A DNA stretch of 64,000 bases from Hyposmocoma kahamanoa (taxonomy: Eukaryota > Arthropoda > Insecta > Lepidoptera > Cosmopterigidae): positions 5,098,834-5,162,833 of the forward strand of contig NW_020653855.1 in assembly GCF_003589595.1 (NCBI RefSeq), read 5' to 3'. The number at the start of each line of letters is the position of its first letter. Position 1 is the first letter of the stretch. This document shows positions 42,601-51,799 of this stretch, piece by piece. A program made the position numbers and the translations under genes. The notes under the pieces were generated by a model. It saw nothing but the letters and a program-made list of their open reading frames with translations. It was not told where the DNA came from and made no database searches.

Positions 42601-45600
42601 GACGACGGGTCTAATACATAAACCACGAAAAAAATGTCCCAAGTCAACCTATTTGAACGTAGTGACATGTAAAGGAATATGAAAACGCTAAAACGTTAGA
42701 TTTAAATTGTAATGTCATCGCAGTACTGTCTAATTTTGCTTGCTTCGCTGTCAGTCGAACAAACGAAGACTAAAGCGTGAATGACGCTCTGTATACGATT
42801 TTAACGCCCTATAAGTTCGGACACTTTTTAGCGCGGACCCGACTTCCATGTAATTGTAAGTCAATGTTTACAACCTATAGGTACAACTAAAATGGTTACG
42901 TGACAACCTTACGCTCCGAATGAAGTGTAGGCATTTACGCGTCGAACAGGCGGAAGTTGCCCTACTTGTCTAATTAATTATACTATGTAATATACCTTCC
43001 GGAAAAAGTATTCATTATAATAATTATTATTCCTTTAGTAACAAGTTCCGTTGCTTCTCAGATACAAGTCCCTTTACCAAAACCGGCCCTTAGGGCCCCA
43101 CCTGAAGATACATTACAAAGTCCGTGGGAATATGTTAAATTTTACGCGTCATATATTGAGAAGCCTCTTTTTGTATACCTTTTATATTATTTTGTCACTT
43201 TTATTGTTAAAATTTTATACACTCAGCCAATCATTTATGATTTATTATGAATATTTATTTAATAAATTCTTACACCAATATTCTTTTCTTTTTTATTTTA
43301 GATTTGATTTAGTTTTATTCATCAACAAGCGCCCGATGGCGACTGTTAAACTGTGTCGTTAAACTGCTGCGCAATTTTCGAATTTTTGGATAAATGTGAA
43401 TTTTATAACTAGAGAGTTTTCAGTTAAAAAACAAAATTTTGCAGGTTCTGTGTAGTACGTAAAGAGAAATATCTAGAGAAATATAAAATATATATAAATA
43501 TTATGTGCAAACTGCCTCCGTGGCCGAACGGTTACCATGCCGGACTGCCACGCAGAGGTCCCAGGTTCGATTCCCGGGCCGGGCGAAATGTTTGTATGAC
43601 CTACATTTATTTCTATATTCTCTCGGAGTTGGGTGTAATTTGTGGTTGTCTATGTGTGTGTCCATGGCACCCGCGACGCAGGGTTTCCCTAGTGCGGGGC
43701 TATGTTGAGTGTGTGCGTTATTATTATTATTATTATAAACTTCATTGACTTACAAATAAATGGACGACGGGTCTAATACAAAAACCACGAAAAAAATGTC
43801 CCAAGTCAACCTATTCGAAATTTAAATTGTAATGTCATCGCAGTATCGCGCTGTCAGTAGAACAAATGAAGACTAAAGCGGAGTTTGGCGCTCTGTATAC
43901 GATTTTAGCGCCTTACAAGTGCGGACACTTTTTAGCGCGGACCCGACGTCCATATAATTGTAAGTCAATGGCAAACTTAGATTTTTTTGTAAATAATTCG
44001 TTTTACATTTTTATTTTAGCTTTATTTTTTAGGATTTTATATGATCGGTTTTCCTATCCCTATCGTGTAAAAAAATTGCATATTGTTTAGACAATGTCCT
44101 TAAGTGTACCGTATTTTTTTTTCGAGATCGTTATTTAATAAGTAAATACCTAAACCCTTAAATTTGATATAGCAAAACAGTTCTTCCCGCTTCTCTTCCG
44201 GTGCTTGCCTTAAGCAAGAAATTAAGGAGTAAACTAAAAGTTTAATTTAATTTCTTGCTTGAACTTAAACAAAAATCATTTTGTAAATACGAAGAAGATA
44301 AGAGCTTTTTAAAGTTCTGAATACACTGAAAGAGTGATCATCCAATAGATCATCTAACCGATATCTAGGATTTTATATAGTAGACTATGTGAGTAACGAG
44401 TTTGCCGAATAAAACTGAAAATGCTAAAGTCACGTGTTATGCACATTTCACTGAATTCAGAACGTTAAAACGCTCTCCTGTAAAACTTGGCAATTTCGAC
44501 ATACGATACTTTACGTAGGAGGGGTCGATATATGAACTTACAGAAATCGACAATTCAAATGGATAATAAGCATAAGCGAGGCATAAGCGAACATTCAGCC
44601 GATAGTCGATAGAAAAAAAAAACTTAATAAAAATAAAATAGAATATTTATCGATTCACTAGTTGCCATTTGACTCCATCTTAAAAAAAGACTGACTATAA
44701 GATACAGTACTCTTTCAAAAATATCTTTATTTTTTTACTAAGTAAGTTACATTTTAAATAGTTGGAACTAAAGCACGCAAAGTATTTTGCCTTGGAGACT
44801 TGGAAAGGCTTTAAATACCGAGGCTTCAGTGGTGCTGCGATTGAAAACTGCATATGGAATGACGATGAGGTCGAGGATGCAGCTTGCACGCCTAAGTAAA
44901 GCCTATTCACTCTCCCCTTAAAAAGGACCAAGTTATAGCGTGCAGAGGATAAGTCTGCAGCCTGGGAATCCCACTCCATAGGCGTTCGCCATATAAATGT
45001 GGAAGCGTAACGCTTTGTGCGCATTCTTTGAATATCTATAACATAGGGGTGGAACCGCAGCCTTCGTCTAAAATTTTGATCTTGGGCGCTTCTCCATCTC
45101 TGATGCCGTGTGAAATAGAGATTTCGATTATTAACCGACTTCTACAAAAGGAGGAGGTTCTTAATTCTACTGTTTTTTTATGTATGTTACGCGATAATTT
45201 GTGAACGATTTTAATGACTCCCATTTAAATTTTGAAAATATTCCACCTCTAAGGGTGGCAAACTAGGGGATGAATCCGGCTTCGCGCACTTTCCGTAACC
45301 GATTTCAATAAAACTTGGCAAATAGATGTAATTCCACGAACTTTTGAGGTCGGTTTTTTTAGTACTCTGTATTACTGAGATTATATTTTGTCAGTAAAAA
45401 GTCCGGACTTTCTTGTAAATGTCAGGCTATTTGTCCCGACTATTCAAATTTCGGTATGGTAACCCTAATTGCGTGTGCAACCATTAATTAGATTGTATCA
45501 AGAATCGTTTACTCCGTTTAAACTCTTTGTAAAAAAGTTTTAGTTTTTATTACTTGAAGGCTAATTTATTTAAGTAACTATATTATAATGAATTTTATAT

Positions 45601-47225
45601 AAATTATGTAAGGAACAAATTAGATGAGCCAAAAACAGGTCGTGCGTCTTCCGTAGAATTCTCGCTCAGTTTCAGGAATTCCCGGAACTACCGTATCGTA
45701 TCTAGTTTCTACGTTACACAATTCATTTGAAGAATTAATAATAATTATTTAATTAATAATAATAATAATAATAACACTCACACTCAACATAGCCCCGCAC
45801 TAGGAAAACCCTGTGTCGCGGGTCCCATGGACACACACATAGACAACCACAAATTACACCCAAACTCACGAGAGAAATAAATGTAGGCCATACAAATATT
45901 TCTCCCGGCCCGGGAATCGAACCTGGGACCTCTGCGTGGCAGTCCGGCATGGTAACCGTTCGGCCACCGAGGCAGTTAAAAAACAGTACATTAGTACCAG
46001 TAAAGCTCCCTGTGAAAGAGTTCGTCCAGGAAGTACTGCCACCTTACCTATTTCTGTCATCAAGCAGTAATGTGAGCATTACTGCGTTCCGGTTTTGAGG
46101 GTGCTGGTGAAATAACAGGCACATGAAACTTGGTCAACTTATGTCTCAGGGTGACCGGCGCAGTGTCCCTTGGATCTTTGCGATTTAAAGGTGTGAGTGG
46201 CACTGCAGCTGTTATGGACAGGCGTGTAGCTTAATATCAGGTGCACGACTTGTTCGTCCCGTCGCTTTGATATTATAAAAAAAAGTACTGCTGGTAAAAT
46301 TCGTTTGTACAAAACTAAATAGGAGTTTTATGCATACAACCAAAGTCAAAACAATCCGAGCGATCACGCCTAATCTTTAGTTTGTAAAAACGAACCGTAT
46401 ATTAATATTATTACTTAGGCTCAATTTACATTGCCGCGGAAAGAATGGGAACTAATTTTTGTGACGAAATTGACATAGGTAGTATAATAAACTTCATGTG
46501 TGCCAACTAAATGCGATACGATAGCTGCAGGAATCTCGGAGACAGCGAGAATTCTCCGGAAACTGCTCGGTCTGTTTTTTATTTTGGCTCGTATCTAATT
46601 TGCACATTACACAAAATAAATCAACGTATTATGCTATGATTATAAAAACAATGTAAATCAAGCCTTGAAGATTCAAAGTAGCATTCTTGTTTTCTCCCGC
46701 AATGCAAAGCTTAGAAAACAGTTCTTGAAGCGAGATTCGCTCGACGTAACGGGAATAGCACGCGGAGCATGCCACTGCTCGACGTCACGGGAATAACTTT
46801 ACTTTCACTCGTAAGTTGTAACACTATTTTACGGTACTCATTTCGAGATTTACACATTATTATGGTATGGGCGACCTCTGTGGCCCAACTGTTTATACTG
46901 TGGGCGCTGAATGAGGTCCCGGGTTCGATTCTCGGTAGAACTAAATTGGGAAATTAACTTTTCTAAATTGGTTCTAGTATGGGTGTTCTAGGAAATGCCC
47001 CAGAGGGATTTCCATTGCTTTGGTACTCATAGAACAGGGTATTCCTTAGGGTGAGACCAGGCAATTGGTGTGGTTATCTGGCACATTATTAACTTGTAAA
47101 TATTTTATATTCTACAGGTAGAATCCGGTGGCACGGTACTCAGCACAAACTGGAATCAAGTCGGCAAAGACAAGGTCGAGATGAAACCGCCAGACGGCTT
47201 AGAATTCAAAAAATGGGAGAATTGA
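27644..47225 (+). CDS. Sgt1: Sgt1 (suppressor of G2 allele of SKP1), HSP90 co-chaperone
   Basis: Six exons (27644-27676, 29630-29746, 30874-31075, 32183-32268, 35257-35361, 47118-47225) join in frame to 216 residues plus stop, all with GT-AG junctions. Residues about 14-105 are a CS (CHORD-Sgt1/p23-like) domain opening [20 protein letters not shown]. Residues about 130-216 are the SGS domain with [38 protein letters not shown] and the C-terminal [10 protein letters not shown]. In the known family CS binds the HSP90 N-domain, and SGS binds HSP70, LRR proteins and S100-type partners. The protein acts in SCF and kinetochore assembly and is cytosolic/nuclear. There is no N-terminal TPR; exon 1 supplies only 11 residues, as I recall for other insect Sgt1 proteins. 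The last intron is 11.8 kb of repeats. Confidence 0.95.
28566..28747 (-). repeat. Family C copy in Sgt1 intron 1
   Basis: TTATCAAGTAACGGGACAGACAAG to GTAATTTCACCCTTACCC, 5'-truncated. Confidence 0.8.
28888..29395 (+). repeat. Family D, long subtype, copy 1
   Basis: Has an extra internal block (CAATTCAAGGCGTTTTTCTC, AAGTCCTGTATAGTGGCG) also present at 60619-61072. In Sgt1 intron 1. Confidence 0.8.
29630..29746 (+). CDS. Sgt1: Sgt1 exon 2: first half of CS domain
   Basis: 39 codons after TTTCCAG, opening [16 protein letters not shown], then [16 protein letters not shown]. Donor GTAAGT. Clear CS-domain match. Confidence 0.95.
29843..30046. mobile_element. Penelope-type terminal repeats in inverted arrangement, no coding part
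   Basis: Left half TAGGAAATGAAACTATTTTT, right half its inverse, with a near-perfect palindrome GGTCACGGTTGAC/GTCAACCGTGACC at the centre (29931-29956). The outer sequence through TTTTCGCGATTGTTACACA matches the flanks of the relic at 39.1 kb. Lies in Sgt1 intron 2, about 95 bases after exon 2. Confidence 0.65.
30874..31075 (+). CDS. Sgt1: Sgt1 exon 3: second half of CS domain
   Basis: Begins [20 protein letters not shown] after TTCTAG and includes STRAND-type residues [19 protein letters not shown] typical of Sgt1 CS domains. Ends in phase 1 before GTATGT. Confidence 0.95.
31207..31378 (+). repeat. Family C copy in Sgt1 intron 3
   Basis: GCAGTAATGTGAGCATTACTG to GACTTGTTCGCCCCGACAC, with an internal deletion. 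Confidence 0.8.
31640..32100 (+). repeat. Third copy of the THAP-like repeat, split by family M copy 3
   Basis: TCAGCCATTTTCGCTTTG (also at 2096-2113) starts it. GGTGTTTCATATCATCA after the M element continues it. M inserted into an already present copy. Confidence 0.55.
31764..31991 (+). mobile_element. Family M element, short subtype, copy 3
   Basis: Exact 8-bp duplication CGTACTGG at 31756-31763 and 31992-31999; first base C changed to T. About 228 bp, lacking an internal stretch found in the 285-bp copies. In Sgt1 intron 3. Confidence 0.92.
32183..32268 (+). CDS. Sgt1: Sgt1 exon 4: linker into SGS
   Basis: Completes an Ala codon, then [18 protein letters not shown], matching the RNWDKL-type start of the SGS region. 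Phase 0 donor GTATGT. Confidence 0.93.
32278..32482 (-). mobile_element. SINE family A, copy 3
   Basis: Inverted copy starting just after the Sgt1 exon 4 donor. The head's B box is changed to GGTTCGTTTCC. Confidence 0.88.
32487..32730 (+). repeat. Copy of the GAGCAAGAAACTC repeat in Sgt1 intron 4
   Basis: GAGAAGAACGAGCAAGAAAC and TTAAATGCTATGGAATACAC, inverse of 11640-11740. Confidence 0.65.
33541..34346 (+). pseudogene. Broken gene of an unclassified repetitive arthropod protein family
   Basis: An ATG at 33541 opens [19 protein letters not shown], a helix-turn-helix-like start. The frame shifts near 33740 into a segment with an AT-hook-like GKRGRP at about 33850, then shifts again and meets a stop near 33914 before a 134-residue open part (33942-34346) with [35 protein letters not shown] and [12 protein letters not shown] recall the [17 protein letters not shown] block from uncharacterised repeated proteins of insects and other invertebrates. 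A TATATAAA box lies at about 33440, in place for a promoter. It sits in Sgt1 intron 4, same strand. Probably a transposon-carried gene; function unknown. Confidence 0.65.
34735..35245 (-). pseudogene. CR1-group LINE, C-terminal ORF2 fragment
   Basis: Two overlapping minus-strand frames give [20 protein letters not shown], then [20 protein letters not shown], then [14 protein letters not shown] and [12 protein letters not shown]. This order (LQKRAIR, the YIY block, then YN.IP..I) is the standard C-terminus of CR1-like ORF2. It is frameshifted and 5'-truncated only about 12 bases before the Sgt1 exon 5 acceptor. Confidence 0.75.
35257..35361 (+). CDS. Sgt1: Sgt1 exon 5: SGS core
   Basis: 35 codons: [35 protein letters not shown]. 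Acceptor TTTCAG, donor GTGAGT. The acidic run followed by the [13 protein letters not shown] block is diagnostic of SGS. Confidence 0.96.
36178..36757. mobile_element. Inverted-repeat DNA element (family G)
   Basis: Left end GTCTGTCTTTTTTGAAGACG with GAGTAAAATTACA, right end the imperfect inverse at 36725-36755. Contains a 38-bp tandem pair with TTATCGATAGATTGTGAAAG (36267-36345). Related pieces are at 44575-44700, 50488-50600 and 61826-61985. Confidence 0.65.
36890..37110 (+). repeat. Repeat H, copy 1
   Basis: GGGTAGTCTCGAAATCAGAT, GAGCGAGAAGATGAACCTGA, CGCAGTTTCCGATCGGGAGA. Also at 58100-58260 (plus) and 1000-1080 (minus, partial). Confidence 0.65.
37180..37705. repeat. GACT/AGTC-rich degenerate minisatellite-like stretch
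   Basis: Words such as AAGACTAAAACGACT and AAGTCGTTTAAGTCTTTT occur tens of times on both strands. Confidence 0.65.
37718..37894. mobile_element. Fold-back element FB, copy 4
   Basis: Full arms with CTCAATGCTCAAGTCAGGA and its inverse, in Sgt1 intron 5. Confidence 0.85.
39095..39790 (+). mobile_element. Penelope-like element relic
   Basis: Two copies of a terminal repeat containing the CCGGATTTAAATCGCGTAT block (39140-39170) and its inverse (about 39755-39790) bracket a coding remnant at 39225-39370. That remnant reads [24 protein letters not shown], and after a one-base shift [11 protein letters not shown] and W.P, the conserved C-terminal signature after the GIY-YIG region of Penelope-like elements. 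The centre has lost most of the RT. A 49-bp tandem duplication (39533-39634) lies inside. Confidence 0.72.
39533..39634. repeat. Perfect 49-bp tandem duplication
   Basis: The unit starts AAAATTAAAAATAAGGTATT; two copies, inside the Penelope-like relic. Confidence 0.92.
40118..40205. repeat. TTATAATTATATATTA tandem repeat
   Basis: Three to four AT-only units. Confidence 0.85.
40380..40625 (-). repeat. Family D, full inverted copy
   Basis: GACCTCAAAAGTTGGTGG to TTTTTTTGAAGTCGGTTA. Confidence 0.8.
41519..41797. mobile_element. TA-flanked inverted-repeat element, nested in a family D repeat
   Basis: Ends TCGACTGTGAACTG and CAGTTCACAGTCGA, with TA at 41517-41518 and 41798-41799. Removing it and one TA restores the family D sequence AAAATATTCCAC. 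A Tc1/mariner-type MITE by target and ends. Confidence 0.85.
41811..41987. mobile_element. Fold-back element FB, copy 5
   Basis: Preceded by TA; the left half of a composite with copy 6. See the nested insertion in findings. Confidence 0.85.
41988..42262 (+). repeat. FB-linked spacer, second copy
   Basis: Nearly identical to 25316-25578: both run from AAATCTGATATAGTTACC through TTAACCGGTCCCAAAGGGCA to GACAAATGTTACACAAAATT. The shared junction means FB and this spacer moved or were copied as one unit. Confidence 0.8.
42263..42427. mobile_element. Fold-back element FB, copy 6
   Basis: Preceded by TA. More diverged at its right end (CGATCC for CGACCCT). Confidence 0.8.
42581..42866 (+). mobile_element. 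Family M element, copy 4
   Basis: Flanks TTTACAAT (42573-42580) and TTTACAAC (42867-42874), 7 of 8 matching. Long subtype, in Sgt1 intron 5. Confidence 0.9.
43509..43738 (+). mobile_element. SINE family A, copy 4
   Basis: Full length, ends in TTATTATTATTATTATTA. Confidence 0.92.
43743..43970 (+). mobile_element. Family M element, short subtype, copy 5
   Basis: Flanks ATAAACTT and GCAAACTT, 6 of 8 matching. It sits immediately after the tail of a family A SINE. Confidence 0.88.
44400..44540 (+). repeat. Repeat I
   Basis: AAAGTCACGTGTTATGCACA and CGACATACGATACTTTACGT. The same words occur inverted at 58545-58600 and 58965-59020. Confidence 0.55.
44575..44700 (+). repeat. Right-end fragment of family G
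   Basis: ACATTCAGCCGATAGTCGATAG and TTGCCATTTGACTCCATCTT with AAAAAAAGACTGACT match the right part of 36178-36757. Confidence 0.55.
44705..45035 (-). repeat. Repeat K (possible LINE piece), copy 1
   Basis: CACTCCATAGGCGTTCGCCAT and TAAGTCTGCAGCCTGGGA match 51340-51440. The minus frame is a repeat frame. Confidence 0.5.
45133..45390 (+). repeat. Family D copy
   Basis: AACCGACTTCTACAAAAGGAG to GTACTCTGTATTACTGAG. Confidence 0.8.
45752..45976 (-). mobile_element. SINE family A, copy 5
   Basis: Full-length inverted copy starting from a TAATAATAATAATAATAA tail. Confidence 0.92.
45990..46290 (+). repeat. Family C copy in Sgt1 intron 5
   Basis: Full length, ending ATATTATAAAAAAAAG. Confidence 0.85.
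46380..46660 (+). repeat. Repeat J, copy 1
   Basis: GGCTCGTATCTAATTTGCAC and TATTATGCTATGATTATAAA match 63595-63800. An inverted relative lies at 45610-45735. Confidence 0.55.
46868..47060 (+). repeat. tRNA-like repeat, sister of 22735-22880
   Basis: Head TGTGGCCCAACTG and GAGGTCCCGGGTTCGATTC, body TTAACTTTTCTAAATTGG. It ends about 60 bases before the Sgt1 exon 6 acceptor. Confidence 0.6.
47118..47225 (+). CDS. Sgt1: Sgt1 exon 6: SGS end and stop
   Basis: Begins [12 protein letters not shown] after TTCTACAG and ends [12 protein letters not shown] then TGA at 47223-47225. A possible distant polyadenylation signal AATAAA is at 48350, beyond a repeat copy. Confidence 0.96.
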   Translation, partial: VESGGTVLSTNWNQVGKDKVEMKPPDGLEFKKWEN

Positions 47226-47764
47226 ACTGGTTTTAAAATATTATATGTAACTTTTTTATTTACTTTGATTTAGATTGCGGTGTTCATAAAGTGCTGTAAT
47301 TTAAAACCGTAAACATATAAGTATACATCGCAGCTTGACAACACGCATTAAAAAAAGTTATAACAGATTGTCTCGTGGAAATATAATGTAGGTCTCCTAA
47401 AAAAAGATTTTACAGGCAAACATTCACCTGCAATTTGATCAGATGGTAATCTACGCATGGATGGATCATTTTTCGATGATACCTTATCGCATTAGTGGCA
47501 TACACTATAGTGAAAAGATTTGGTACTCACGGATTGTTGTTCAAGGTGCACCAGACCTACAGAAAGAATATGGTTACATCGTGCGAGGAGACTCCTTTCG
47601 TGCATACCAAGGGAATACTTGATAATTTGAAATTATGATTTTGTTTTAACATTATCGGCTGAACACCGTTTCTTTGTAAGAATATTTCGAGCTTTTTCAG
47701 TAATAATACAATTAAGCGTATCTTGTGGTTTTGTTCCTCTATAAGCATCCGTTTTTCACGTACA

Positions 47765-48060
47765 TAGTAGCAGTAGAACTCTGTGACAGAATTCGTCCAG
47801 GGTAGTACTGCTACCTTACCTATTTCTGCCGCCAAGCAGTAATATCAGCATTACTGTGGTCCGGTTTTGAAGGGTAAGGGTGTTGGTGAAATTACAGTCA
47901 CATGGGACTTGTCAACTTATGTCTCAGGGTGACGGGCGCAGTGGTAGTGCCCTGCAGATCTTTGCAATTTAAAGCTCTGAGTGGCACTGTAACTGTTATG
48001 GACAGGCGTGTAGCTTACCATCAGGCACACGACTTGTTCATCCCATCACTTGATTAAAAA
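47765..48060 (+). repeat. Family C copy downstream of Sgt1
   Basis: Full length, CAGTAGAACTCTGTGACAG to CTTGATTAAAAAAAA. Confidence 0.85.
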
Positions 48061-48409
48061 AAATATTACGAATTCCTGTAACGCCGAGCGGCGATGTGCT
48101 ACCCTTGCCAAAGTTAAAGACTCGGCGTTGCGAGAAACAGTCTTACGATCGGAACTACAATTAGCGACGTAATCTAATTCTTTCTGAAAAGGCTGGGATA
48201 GTATGTGCTACAATCTATAAACAGAAATGATGTCCAAAATATGCATAATAGAAATAACGGAATTGTTTCAAAGTAATGTATTGCATTTTGCGTTAATACG
48301 TCGCAGTCGATTATATTATTAGATTATTGTAAAATAAGACTGCTAATTGAATAAACTTTTTAAATTATATTGTTGTTTTATTCATGAAATTCGTTTAACC
48401 TTTTTTTTA

Positions 48410-48620
48410 ACAGATGCATTTCAAAAGTGACAACATGGTCGACGTTAGAGCATGCACACCTAAATGACATCTATTTACTCTCGCCTCGAAAAGACTCAAA
48501 TTCTATAGTTCCTTGCTGTGCTGCAATAGCGCTGTAGTCTTCACTTCACTTTTTATTTTGATGGCTCCATCATTATGAGAAATGATGATTTTGCCAATGT
48601 CACGGTTGAAAGAAAAAAAC
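48410..48620 (+). repeat. Repeat K, neighbouring part
   Basis: GACAACATGGTCGACGTTAG, GCACACCTAAATGACATC (compare 53585-53640) and ATGATTTTGCCAATGTCACG (compare 25725-25745). Confidence 0.5.
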
Positions 48621-48689
48621 AAAAAAAAAATACGCTGAGCTTTATTAGGACATTAACCGGTGTTGATGAGTTGGTCCACGGGGGTACTC

Positions 48690-50500
48690 AGTTGAGAATC
48701 TAAAACAAACGACAACACAAACATGTAACACGTATTCATGTCTATATGTTATTTAAGTGGATAAATTTACATAGAGTAACAATATGGGGGGAGAACACTA
48801 AAGTAATGAGATTATTTATGTTAATGGGGCGGGGGAATTTTGGAGGAAGTAAGTTATAAAGTGGAACAGCAATATTAGGGCAATTGAAAAAAATGTGTTC
48901 CAAGGTACCCTCTTCTAAGCCGCACTCGCACAGAGAGTGATCTTGGACTCTGATTTTACGCAAAAATACAGGTGCAAACATGGCCTAAGCGCAAACGTAT
49001 AATGGTGGAAGTGATGTTGTTAGGCAAATCGCGACGTTTAAAAAACCAGGTTTTAGTGGGTAGATTTGGTTGGAGGTTACCATAGTGTCTACCAACAGTT
49101 TGTCGTGATTCCTGCCATAGGTCCGACCAGGAGGAGTCCGACTAGCATTTGGGGTTTGGTCATGGCGAGCAGATCTCTGGGAAAGCACTTATGATATTTG
49201 CGTACGCCAATTCTTGTCGCATCCTTTGAAAAGGCGTCTACTGCTTCGTTGCCACTGATCCCACTGTGACCGGGAATTCAGTACAGAGTTACCTCAGTTT
49301 CCGCACAGTGACATCGGTACAGAGCTTCCTTAATTTGGAGGGTGATAGAGAAATTGTCTTTGGAGTGAAACGGTAGCTTAATAATGTCTTGGAGGCAGCT
49401 TAGTGAGTCTGAGAAAACCAAACATTTATTAATTTTATGGGACTCAATATATAAAATGGCTTCAAGTATTGCGATAGTCTCTCCAGAAAAGACCGAATTC
49501 AGATAGGGGGATTTAAAACTGAGTACGACATTGAACTTGGGGAACCGCGGCTCCCAAGTCGCCATATTCGCGTAATTTTGAAGCGTCGGTAAAAACAGTA
49601 GCCCAGTCATGCCATTCTCTCTCAACTATATCGTTGAAGACTTGGTTTGCTCCAGGTGTATCTTTCATAATGCCAAAACTAAGATAGACTCTTGGGCGGA
49701 ATGTTAAACATTTAAAATCAGTTTCAAACTACGGGTTCATATAATTTTGGGAAATAGGGAAGGGGAGATTGGAAATTTTGTTAAAACTTGATAAGAAGGG
49801 GAAGTTTCTTATGTGACCAATAAATGGAGGAAAGAATAATCTCCGACAAGGATTGCAATACGGGAATCAAAGGGTAAGAAGAAAATTGAAAGATCTTGAA
49901 AAGGAATCTATTAGCAAGGAATTGTCTACGTAGATGTAGAGGGGGCTCCAGACATTCGGCTTGAAGAGCGTTTGTTGGTGAGGATTTCATGGCACCCGTG
50001 ATTATTCTCAGGCATCTTGCCTGGATTCTGTCCATCTTAGCCAAGGCTATCTTGTTGCATGGTTCCAGAAGGAAGCCGCCATAATCAAAATGACTTCTGA
50101 TGATTGCGTTGTACAGGAGCTTTTGTTATACGGATGTGAGAACACCAGAAAGTGCACGTAAGACATTTATGCTTTTTTCAGCTTTTTGACAAATATAGTT
50201 GAGGTCATGAATGCCAGATAATTTTGAGTCCAAAATAATGCCTAAAAAATTTACTATTTCCCTCAGTTCTATGTTTTCCCCATTAACATGTATTTCAGTT
50301 TCAGGAACGCGTCTCTTGCGGGAAAAAACGACAGCTGTGCGTTTGGAAGCTGAAAGCGAGAGGCCGTGATCGGAAAGCCAAGAGTCTAGGTAAAAAAGGA
50401 CAGAGTTGAGGCGTCTTCCAGTATCTGAAAAAGATTTGGAACAAGCGTACAGGGCGATATCGTCTGCATATTGCAAGATTTTGCACACTGTAGTCTTATA
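48690..50500 (-). pseudogene. Degenerate LINE with RT and RNase H remains
   Basis: Reading right to left on the minus strand: an RT fragment with QYADDIALYA at about 50470 and VNFLGIILDSKL; a post-RT segment MDRIQARCLRIITGAMKSSP at 50040; an RNase H-like block with SGETIAILEAILYIES and VFSDSLSCLQDI at 49500-49400; and a Cys-rich tail LCECGLEEGTLEHIFFNCP near 48900. The pieces lie in different frames with stops between them, so it is dead. RT followed by RNase H points to the I/LOA/Jockey side of insect LINEs rather than to CR1. Confidence 0.8.
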
Positions 50501-50600
50501 AAAGGACGGAGTAAAATGACAGTTGCAGGGTTGCCACTTTTCATAACATTTCAGATAGCCATGTAGTTATTGTCGACAATAAAAAAAAAACCTAAAAAAG
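50488..50600 (+). repeat. Left-end fragment of family G beside the LINE relic
   Basis: GTAGTCTTATAAAAGGACGG then AGTAAAATGACAGTTGCAGG, matching the other family G left ends. Confidence 0.6.
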
Positions 50601-51189
50601 TTATGAAACAAAGTAAATCTGTAAAAGACTGACAAAAAACTCGTCATTTTCCAAAAAAGTTCAATAGATAACTTGACAGCTAAGATTTTACTGGCAAATG
50701 GCGCGTCAGTTATGTTGAATGTGTGCGTTATTATTATTCTATTCTCAACCTTTTGAACTATCTATCAAAACAGATTACCCGCTTCTTCTCCGGTGACTCG
50801 GTGTCCGTCAGGATGGTTGGACCAAACGAGATATAGAAATGAACTGCTCATTATTTACTACATATTTTCTATTGTTTAGTAAGTACCTTTATTGACATAT
50901 TTCTACCTTTGCGCTAACGGAAATATTATTAAAGAAACAAAGTGGCCAGCCATTCTGACGTCAGGTTGGCTGGACTACTTTACGTTTTTCATGGTTCTAG
51001 CAGTATGTAATTTACTTTTTTTATATAAATACGGATAAGATAAACTGTCTTTTTAAAAGATACCTTTTGCAAAGGAGTTTTATTATTTTTTTTAAACAAC
51101 TTTTTATATAAGCTTCCTAAAATAGTGGATGTTTTTAGGTAGAAATGAGTATATTTTGGGTCAGCCAATTTAACGTCAGAATGGCTGGC

Positions 51190-51500
51190 CACTTTATTTC
51201 TTTAATATTTCTGTTAGTTCAAAGGTAGAAAATATGTCAATAAAGGTACTAAATAGTAGACAACAGGTAGTAAATAATGAGCACAGTTTGTATTTGGTCC
51301 AACCATCCTGACCGAAATGGTGACTCGCCTTGGCCCTTGTTACACCGTTAAGGGAATAAATCTGCAGACTGGGACTTTCACTCCATAGCCGTTCGCCATC
51401 TAAATGTAAAAGCGAAGTACTACTAAAAGTGAATGGTTTTTTAATGGTCAACGTAAATTGCATGGAACCTGCCTTGTTTTTTGATGTCATAGTACGAATT
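51190..51500 (-). repeat. Repeat K, copy 2
   Basis: CACTCCATAGCCGTTCGCCAT and AAATCTGCAGACTGGGAC. Confidence 0.5.
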
Positions 51501-51520
51501 TTACAGGCAATTCTTACGAG

Positions 51521-51782
51521 CTTAGAAGTAGCAGTAGAGCTCCATGTGAGAGTTCATCCAGTGTAGTACTGCCACCTTACCTATTTCTGCCGCCAAGCAG
51601 TAATGTCAGCATTACTGTATTCCGGTTTTGTCAGGGTGCTGGTAAAATTACAGGCACACAGGACTTGTAAACTATGTCGTAGGGTGACAGATTGAGTGGC
51701 ATTGCAAATGTCATGGACAGGCGTGTAGCTTACCATGAGGCTCACGACTTGTTCGTCCCGTCACTTGATATTATAAAAAAAA
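51521..51782 (+). repeat. Family C copy
   Basis: Full length with a gap near the CAGATTGAGTGGC part. Flanked on both sides by near-identical sequence (TGAATGGTTTTTTAATGG/TGAACGGTTTTTGAATGG) of another repeat it split. Confidence 0.83.
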
Positions 51783-51799
51783 GGTGAACGGTTTTTGAA

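Larger units (their letters stand above)
35362..47117 (+). other. Sgt1: Sgt1 intron 5 (11.8 kb)
   Basis: GTGAGT to CTACAG. Filled by repeats listed separately. Stretches with nothing recognised include 35640-36170, 37900-39090 (a 98-residue AT-rich frame at 38434 is not convincing), 39800-40380, 40630-41330 and 42880-43500. Confidence 0.85.
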
